Positions 7,145-11,282 of a stretch of DNA of 11,282 nt are shown one piece after another. The DNA comes from an uncultured Oscillospiraceae bacterium (GTDB taxonomy: Bacteria; Bacillota; Clostridia; Oscillospirales; Oscillospiraceae), in contig CAKTEB010000079.1 of assembly GCA_934546685.1 (NCBI GenBank), positions 1 through 11,282 of the forward strand. Direction: 5' to 3'. Position 1 is the stretch's first letter; every line of letters begins with the position of its first letter. The position numbers and the translations under genes are program-made. The notes under the pieces are model-generated. The model made no database searches. It was given only the letters and a program-made list of their open reading frames with translations, and had not been told where the DNA came from.

Positions 7145-10100
7145 ATGGAACTCTATCACAATTCCAGGATCGAACGCTATCGGAGCCCCTATGGAGCCGT
7201 GCCTCTGGGGACGGAGCTGACACTGCGGCTGGACATTACCGGGGAGGCCCCGGAGCGGGTCTGGCTGCGCCTGTGGACCGGCCAGGAGACTCGGATCCCC
7301 ATGACGGAAGTATCACCGGGCTGCTGGGAGGCTAAGACGGCGGCCCCGGAGGCCGCGGGCCTCCTCTGGTACTATTTCCAGGCGGAGACGCCGACGGGAA
7401 CGATCTGCTATGGCCGGGGCGCCCGGGGCGAGGGGCTCTGCACCGACGCCCCGGAATCCTGGCAGGTGACGGTATACCAGCCGAGGGCGCTGCCGGACTG
7501 GTATCGGGGCAGCGTGGTCTATCAGATCTTCCCGGATCGGTTCCGTCGGGGGCGGGATTGGCAGGAGTGCCAGGCCCGGGCGGCTCATCCGGCGGGCTGG
7601 AAGGGCTCCCGGCGCATGGTGATGCAGCAGTGGGAGGATACGCCCTTCTACTGCCGAGATGAGAAGCGGCGGGTGATCCGCTGGCCCTTCTTCGGGGGAA
7701 ATCTCCGGGGCATCCAGGAAAAGCTCCCCTATCTCAAGTCCCTGGGGGTGGGGGCCGTCTATCTCAACCCCATTTTCCTGGCGGCCAGCAACCACAAATA
7801 CGACACGGCGGACTATGAGAAGATCGACCCCGGCTTTGGGACCCAGGAGAACTTCACGGCCCTGTGCCAGGCGGCTGAGGCTGCGGGCATCCGGGTGATC
7901 CTGGACGGCGTATTCAGCCATACAGGGGATGACAGCCGGTATTTCAACCGCTACGGCAACTTCCCAGAGCCTGGGGCCTATTCGGAGGAAAAGAGCCCCT
8001 ATGACAGCTGGTATCGGTTTGGAGACCAGTATCCCTCTGGCTATGAGTGCTGGTGGGGTGTGGACGCGCTGCCGGATGTGGAGGAGCTGGATCCCGGCTA
8101 TCGGGAATTCATCTGCGGAGAGCAGGGCGTGATCCGGAAATGGCTTCGGCTGGGGGCCTCGGGCTGGCGGCTGGATGTGGCCGATGAGCTGCCGGACGCA
8201 TTCATCGCCTCCGTTCGGGAGGCCTGCAAGGCGGAGAAGCCAGACAGCCTGCTGCTGGGCGAGGTTTGGGAGGACGCCACCTGCAAGATCAGCTATGACC
8301 GGCTCCGGGAATATCTCCTGGGCCGGGAGCTGGACTGCACCATGCACTATCCCTTCCGGGACGGGGCGGTGGAGTTTATGCTGGGCCATGCGGACGCGGA
8401 TCGGCTGGCTGAGGCCATGGAGCAGATCCGGGAGAATTACCCGCCTGCGGCCCTGGCTGGGGCACTGAATCTATTGGGCAGCCACGACACCCCGAGAATT
8501 TTGACGGTACTGGGCGAGGCCCCGGAGAATCTCAGTGAGCCGGAGCGGGAGCATTACCGGCTGCCAGAGGAAAAACGGCAGTTGGCGGAAGCGCGGCTGC
8601 GGCTCTTAGATATTCTCCTGTTCACCGTCCCCGGCGTGCCCTGCGTGTATTACGGCGATGAGGCCGGTATGGAGGGGTATGCGGATCCCTTCAACCGGGG
8701 GACGTTCCCCTGGGGGAAGGAGCAGGGCGACCTGCAATACTGGGTGCGGATGCTATCGGCCCTGCGGAGGGAGTATCCGGTGCTGGCGAATGGGAAGAGC
8801 CAATTTCTTGCTCCGGAGTCGGAGGTATTTGGGCTCAAGCGCTGGAATGCGGACAGCCAGACCCTTGTTTATGTAAATCGTTCTGAGGCGGAAAAACAGG
8901 TGGCACTGCCGGGAAATCACCAATGGCTGGAGCTGCTGACCGGAAAGCGCGTGGAGGGAGAGAGTCTGTCGCTGCCGGGGCTGTCCGGCGTGATCCTGTA
9001 TCGGGAGGGAGCGCAAGAGACATTTTCACCGCTGCCTGAGCTGGCGGAGCATCCTGCGGGCAAGGGTATCCTATGCCCGATCTTCTCTCTGCCCTCCGGC
9101 ACCATGGGGCAGGTGGCCTACGATTTCCTAGACGCCATCCATCAGGCGGGATACCGGAGCTGGATGCTGCTGCCCCTGTGCCCGGTGGGGGATGGGGATT
9201 CGCCCTACTCCAGCCGAGGTATCTTCGCCGGGGATCCCAGATACATCGACCCGGCTATTCAGCCGCCGGAGGCGGGCTACGAGGCCTTCTGCCGGGAGAA
9301 TGCGTTCTGGCTGGAGGATTACGCTCTATTCACGATCCTTCGGCAGGAAAACGGTCAGAAGCCCTGGCAGCAGTGGCCGGAGGATCAGCGGAACCGGAAG
9401 GGCCTTGAAAAGCTCCGAAAAAAGTATAAAAAAGAGCTGGAGGCCATCCGGCGGCAGCAGTACCAGTTCTTCTATCAGTGGGGGCTGGTGCGGGACTATG
9501 CGGAAAAGCTGGGCATCACCCTGATCGGCGACCTGCCCATCTATGCGGCGGTGGACGGTGCGGACACCTGGGCCCATCAGGAGCTGTTTCAGCTGGATGC
9601 CCAGGGGTATCCGACGCTCCGGGCAGGATGCCCCCCAGACTATTTCACCCCGGAGGGCCAGGACTGGGGCAATCCCCTCTACGACTGGGAGCGGATGGCC
9701 GAGGACGGCTATAGCTGGTGGACTCGGCGGGGCCAGGCGGCGCTCCGGCAGTTCCACTTTGTGCGCATGGATCATTTCCGGGGCTTTGCGGCCTACTATG
9801 CCATCCCAGCTGGGGAGACTGCCCAGCACGGCTATTGGATGAAGGGGCCGGGGGTGGCGCTGTTCCGGGCTCTAGCGGAAAAGCTGGGCCATCTGCCCAT
9901 TCTGGCGGAGGATCTGGGAGCCTTGGACAGCCAGGTGACGGTGCTGCTCCGGCATACGGGCCTCTGCGGCATGAATGTTTGGCAGTTCAGCGACCGGGAG
10001 ATGGCCGCAATGTCTCCGGAGGAAGCGGCGCAGCGGGTGTTTTTCAGCGGTACCCATGACAACCAGACGCTGCGGGGCTTTTTGGAATCCAACGGCGATG

Positions 10101-10294
10101 AGCGGACGCCAGAGGAGGTCCTTCGGACGCTTCTGCGCAGCGAGGCTGCGGCGGTGATCCTGCCGGTGCAGGATGTACTGGGGCTGGGGGATGAGGCAAG
10201 GATCAACGTCCCTGGAGTGCCAACGGGGAACTGGCGTTGGAGGATGACCCGACAGCAGCTGGAGCAGCTCAAAACCGGCGGGATTCTGTCATAG
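7145..10294 (+). CDS. Bifunctional GH13 alpha-amylase/neopullulanase-like – GH77 4-alpha-glucanotransferase (MalQ-like) fusion
   Basis: A 1049-residue two-enzyme protein. Residues 1-~110 form a beta-rich N-terminal module (LYHNSRIERYRSPYGAVPLG) like those before neopullulanase-type GH13 enzymes. Residues ~120-630 are a GH13 barrel: VVYQIFPDRF (124-133), DGVFSH (254-259), GWRLDVAD with nucleophile D344, LLGEVWED with acid/base E373, LLGSHDTPR with D448, then a C-terminal beta domain. Residues ~640-1049 are GH77: GILCPIFSLPS (641-651), DLPIYAAVDGADTWA, RMDHFRGF with nucleophile D876, LAEDLG with E922, SGTHDN with D972, and a terminal VPGVPTGNWRWRM. All six catalytic acids are present. The GH77 part is about 410 residues against roughly 500 for free MalQ. 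Such fusions are annotated in Clostridia as bifunctional glycogen debranching protein GlgX/4-alpha-glucanotransferase, but the GH13 half looks more neopullulanase-like than isoamylase-like. No signal peptide, so probably cytoplasmic. Likely role: hydrolyse and rearrange branches and malto-oligosaccharides left by GlgP. Confidence 0.92.
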   Translation: MELYHNSRIERYRSPYGAVPLGTELTLRLDITGEAPERVWLRLWTGQETRIPMTEVSPGCWEAKTAAPEAAGLLWYYFQAETPTGTICYGRGARGEGLCTDAPESWQVTVYQPRALPDWYRGSVVYQIFPDRFRRGRDWQECQARAAHPAGWKGSRRMVMQQWEDTPFYCRDEKRRVIRWPFFGGNLRGIQEKLPYLKSLGVGAVYLNPIFLAASNHKYDTADYEKIDPGFGTQENFTALCQAAEAAGIRVILDGVFSHTGDDSRYFNRYGNFPEPGAYSEEKSPYDSWYRFGDQYPSGYECWWGVDALPDVEELDPGYREFICGEQGVIRKWLRLGASGWRLDVADELPDAFIASVREACKAEKPDSLLLGEVWEDATCKISYDRLREYLLGRELDCTMHYPFRDGAVEFMLGHADADRLAEAMEQIRENYPPAALAGALNLLGSHDTPRILTVLGEAPENLSEPEREHYRLPEEKRQLAEARLRLLDILLFTVPGVPCVYYGDEAGMEGYADPFNRGTFPWGKEQGDLQYWVRMLSALRREYPVLANGKSQFLAPESEVFGLKRWNADSQTLVYVNRSEAEKQVALPGNHQWLELLTGKRVEGESLSLPGLSGVILYREGAQETFSPLPELAEHPAGKGILCPIFSLPSGTMGQVAYDFLDAIHQAGYRSWMLLPLCPVGDGDSPYSSRGIFAGDPRYIDPAIQPPEAGYEAFCRENAFWLEDYALFTILRQENGQKPWQQWPEDQRNRKGLEKLRKKYKKELEAIRRQQYQFFYQWGLVRDYAEKLGITLIGDLPIYAAVDGADTWAHQELFQLDAQGYPTLRAGCPPDYFTPEGQDWGNPLYDWERMAEDGYSWWTRRGQAALRQFHFVRMDHFRGFAAYYAIPAGETAQHGYWMKGPGVALFRALAEKLGHLPILAEDLGALDSQVTVLLRHTGLCGMNVWQFSDREMAAMSPEEAAQRVFFSGTHDNQTLRGFLESNGDERTPEEVLRTLLRSEAAAVILPVQDVLGLGDEARINVPGVPTGNWRWRMTRQQLEQLKTGGILS

Positions 10295-10304
10295 CATAAA
10301 AATG

Positions 10305-10348
10305 ACCTGACGTGGCGGCTGCGCTGCGTCAGGTTTTGCTTTGCTTTC
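10305..10348 (+). terminator. Rho-independent terminator of the glg cluster, probably bidirectional
   Basis: ACCTGACG (10305-10312) pairs with CGTCAGGT (10327-10334). The loop can add three G-C pairs (GCG 10315-10317 with CGC 10322-10324). It is followed by a T-rich tail TTTTGCTTTGCTTTCT. It starts 11 bases after the stop of the fusion gene. On the other strand the stem is followed by CATTTTTATG, from the A-run at 10298-10302, so it could also stop leftward transcripts. Confidence 0.85.
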
Positions 10349-10364
10349 TGTGTTGTCACGGCAT

Positions 10365-10410
10365 AAAAAGCTTCCGTGTACGGTATCATTCTTCACCATA
10401 CACGGAAGCT
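10365..10410 (-). terminator. Rho-independent terminator of the minus-strand RNA
   Basis: A perfect 12-bp inverted repeat, AGCTTCCGTGTA (10369-10380) with TACACGGAAGCT (10399-10410). Three more pairs (GGT/ACC) are possible inside the 18-base loop. Read leftward, the stem runs into TTTTT then ATGC (A-run 10365-10369). There is no T-run on the + strand side, so it works for minus-strand transcription and faces the glg terminator. The 9-mer GCATAAAAA precedes both hairpins (10294-10302 and 10361-10369). Confidence 0.85.
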
Positions 10411-10415
10411 ACTGC

Positions 10416-10431
10416 TGAGTGGGATCACTCA
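10416..10431 (-). other. Small hairpin just before the terminator of the RNA
   Basis: TGAGTG (10416-10421) and CACTCA (10426-10431) pair perfectly over 6 bp around a 4-base loop. In the RNA it sits 5 bases upstream of the terminator stem, so the 3' end would be two adjacent stem-loops. Confidence 0.6.
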
Positions 10432-10497
10432 TACCCCTCTCATCCTTTCTTATGAAATTATTTTTTACTGGTACTGTGTGCCATGGTCAGTTCATCT

Positions 10498-10786
10498 GTG
10501 CACGAGACTGTCCTCCTGAAAAATGAAAGTCATTGATTTGATATGCGGCATCTCCGCTATAGGTTGTTCATGGGACTTGACCTCTAAGGCAAATGAAAGC
10601 TGAACGGTGGGCAAATCAGTACATTAGATGTTACCTCCGATAGAAGAGTGGGTTATCCGAACGACGATTGCCGTGCGGGAGTTTCTTGCGAGTAAGATGA
10701 ATGGACGTTTACTTGTGCATGGGCCTCTAGCCTCCGTACATGTTGTTTCTCACCAGTGAAAAGCTAGTACATTGGAGTGTACCTCC
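10498..10786 (-). repeat. Four degenerate copies of a GGAGG-N(8-10)-RUGYAC module within the RNA
   Basis: On the + strand the copies are 10498-10516, 10619-10638, 10715-10735 and 10767-10786, each running from GTRCA(C/T) to CCTCC. The pair 10618-10638 and 10766-10786 match at 17 of 21 positions without gaps. In the last copy GTACA/TGTAC forms a 5-bp hairpin with a 6-base loop. In the RNA each module presents a Shine-Dalgarno-like GGAGG. Spacing between copies is irregular (121, 96 and 52 bases), so this is not a tandem or CRISPR-type repeat; repeated structural subdomains of one RNA is my reading. Confidence 0.6.
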
Positions 10787-10824
10787 CGGATCTTGAAATA
10801 TCTATTTTCAACCGGAAATCCCGG
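10786..10824 (-). other. Extended hairpin with a competing CCGG arm in the RNA
   Basis: TTGAAA (10793-10798) pairs with TTTCAA (10806-10811) around a 7-base loop. The stem continues as CCGG (10786-10789) with CCGG (10812-10815) across a 3-base bulge (10790-10792). A third CCGG (10821-10824) can pair instead with the one at 10812-10815, giving a small alternative hairpin. The phrase ATCCGGGA occurs at both outer arms of the RNA, so the two conformations are mutually exclusive. Confidence 0.5.
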
Positions 10825-10973
10825 ATTAGAAGATAAAGCGGGGTTTCAAACAAATGAAAATAAATGATGCAAGATTACACACAACAAATATTCATATCTT
10901 CCGACAGAATCTCTCGCTGAACTGTCGTGCTTTAACTCTTCATTGGAATCATTCCTTTCTTCTTTGTGTCTAC

Positions 10974-11002
10974 AATATACAACATAAATGAAAATCTGTC
11001 AA
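10974..11002 (-). promoter_or_regulatory. Strong sigma-A promoter driving the minus-strand RNA
   Basis: Read leftward: TTGACA (perfect -35, 11002-10997), a 17-base spacer (10996-10980), TATATT (-10, 10979-10974; one mismatch to consensus). The expected start is near 10967. Further upstream, 11013-11035 is A/T-rich, although a short CCCC-containing stretch separates it from the -35 box. This is the best promoter in the window. Confidence 0.85.
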
Positions 11003-11132
11003 GGGGTTTTGTGAGAAAAATGCAAAATTATTTTTGGGGATCCGAAGACGGAAATGCTGTAATGACGGGTGGCGGCGACGGAAATTCATCTATCCGGATC
11101 ACATCTGCATGATGTCTACAGGGGAGAAACAA
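11003..11132. other. Intergenic stretch between divergent units; nothing recognised apart from a small hairpin
   Basis: It holds the AT-rich upstream side of the minus-strand promoter and a small inverted repeat ACATC/GATGT (11101-11105 with 11111-11115). I see no RNA gene and no good + strand promoter ahead of the frame at 11133. Confidence 0.5.
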
Positions 11133-11282
11133 ATGAGCGTACAGACTGCACAAAATGCTGCAAAAAAGCTCGGAAAAGATTGTATGGGACGATCAGGATT
11201 TTCTATTGACAAACCCGCTGCCCGGGGCTATCATAATAAGCAATCTAGCACTTCAAATGTGATGATGAAGACAGTAGGACGC
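11133..11282 (+). CDS. Doubtful small/partial ORF running off the window
   Basis: An ATG at 11133 has GGGGAG 6 bases upstream (11121-11126) and stays open for 50 codons to the window edge (MSVQTAQNAAKKLGKD...). I recognise no family, membrane segment or signal peptide in the visible part; it is polar and lysine/serine-rich. Against it: a near-consensus promoter and a possible T-box leader start (11206 onward) lie inside the frame, and no clear promoter precedes it. Either it is a short real gene whose 3' end overlaps the next promoter, or a chance frame. The visible length cannot decide. Confidence 0.25.
   Translation, partial: MSVQTAQNAAKKLGKDCMGRSGFSIDKPAARGYHNKQSSTSNVMMKTVGR
11206..11234 (+). 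promoter_or_regulatory. Sigma-A promoter for a gene beyond the right edge
   Basis: TTGACA (11206-11211), a 17-base spacer (11212-11228), TATCAT (11229-11234; one mismatch to TATAAT). A start near 11241 is expected. It points rightward, out of the window. Confidence 0.7.
11241..11282 (+). promoter_or_regulatory. Possible start of a T-box leader (cut by window edge)
   Basis: About 20 bases after the predicted start, GATGAAGACAGTAGG (11264-11278) resembles, from memory, the conserved 5' base of T-box Stem I in Firmicutes (GAUGA...AGUA-type). The specifier loop, T-box sequence and terminator would lie outside the window, so only the promoter distance and this short stretch support it. If right, the next gene is an aminoacyl-tRNA synthetase or an amino-acid biosynthesis or transport gene. 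Confidence 0.4.

Larger units (their letters stand above)
10361..10967 (-). ncRNA. Candidate large structured non-coding RNA (about 600 nt), family unassigned
   Basis: A complete transcription unit without a protein gene. It has a near-consensus promoter (-35 at 10997-11002, -10 at 10974-10979), a predicted start near 10967 and a strong terminator ending near 10365. In all three minus-strand frames stops are frequent; the longest ATG frame I traced is 19 codons and lacks a sensible ribosome site. Local hairpins (given on the + strand): TGAGTG/CACTCA at 10416-10431, GTACA/TGTAC at 10767-10782, TTGAAA/TTTCAA at 10793-10811 flanked by CCGG/CCGG, and CGACAG/CTGTCG at 10902-10927. A GGAGG...AUGYAC module occurs four times. 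The region is much more AT-rich than the glg genes. The length, lack of ORF, dense structure and own signals resemble ornate large RNAs (ROOL, OLE, GOLLD); I cannot confirm membership by eye. I saw no hallmark motifs of RNase P, tmRNA, SRP or T-box RNA inside it. Alternatives: a long antisense or unprocessed regulatory RNA, or degenerate mobile DNA. Confidence 0.7.

Noticed and set aside
7313..8389. 358-codon minus-strand frame opposite the GH13 domain
   Set aside because: A shadow of the GH13 coding sequence; no family resemblance and no ribosome site.
10490..10554. 19-codon minus-strand ORF (MPHIKSMTF...) within the RNA
   Set aside because: It is tiny, the nearest GGAG abuts the ATG with no spacing, and it lies in a structured region; better explained as non-coding.
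10498..10786. CRISPR array or tandem repeat
   Set aside because: The copies are short, degenerate and irregularly spaced, and lie inside one promoter-to-terminator unit.
10361..10967. RNase P RNA, tmRNA, SRP RNA or a T-box inside the minus-strand unit
   Set aside because: I looked for hallmark sequences (such as the GAGGAAAGUCC-type and AGGGUGGNACCGCG-type motifs and a tRNA-like 3' end) and saw none.

Overview
The window looks like a chromosomal segment of a GC-rich member of the Clostridia. An Oscillospiraceae-type gut Firmicute is my inference, from the paired glgC-glgD genes, strong AGGAGG-type ribosome binding sites, high-GC coding sequence and TTGACA/TATAAT-type promoters in the non-coding part. 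No rRNA or marker gene is present to fix the taxon.

Bases 1-10294 are one co-directional (+) glycogen metabolism cluster: the 3' part of glgB (branching enzyme), then glgP (phosphorylase), glgC (ADP-glucose pyrophosphorylase), glgD (its degenerate partner subunit), glgA (glycogen synthase), and a 1049-residue fusion of a GH13 alpha-amylase/neopullulanase-like enzyme with a GH77 4-alpha-glucanotransferase. Gaps are 12-37 bases from glgB to glgA, so these are almost certainly one operon. A hairpin at 7081-7115 separates the last gene and could reduce its expression. Together the genes make ADP-glucose (GlgC/GlgD), elongate (GlgA) and branch (GlgB) the polymer, and degrade it by phosphorolysis (GlgP) plus hydrolysis and disproportionation of branches and oligosaccharides (fusion enzyme).

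The cluster ends at a rho-independent terminator at 10305-10348. From there to the right edge the sequence is visibly more AT-rich and has no convincing protein gene. The main object is on the minus strand: a near-consensus promoter (TTGACA, 17-base spacer, TATATT; 10974-11002), about 600 bases without a meaningful ORF but with many local hairpins and a repeated GGAGG...AUGYAC module, and a strong terminator (10365-10410). This is the signature of a large structured non-coding RNA of about 600 nt. I cannot assign it to a family by eye. Its size and architecture are like the ornate large RNAs (ROOL, OLE, GOLLD), and it may be new. It is the most interesting part of the window.

At the far right, a second strong promoter on the + strand (11206-11234) is followed by a stretch resembling the start of a T-box leader, cut by the window edge. 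This suggests that an aminoacyl-tRNA synthetase or amino-acid gene lies just outside. A short open frame starting at 11133 overlaps this promoter and may be spurious.
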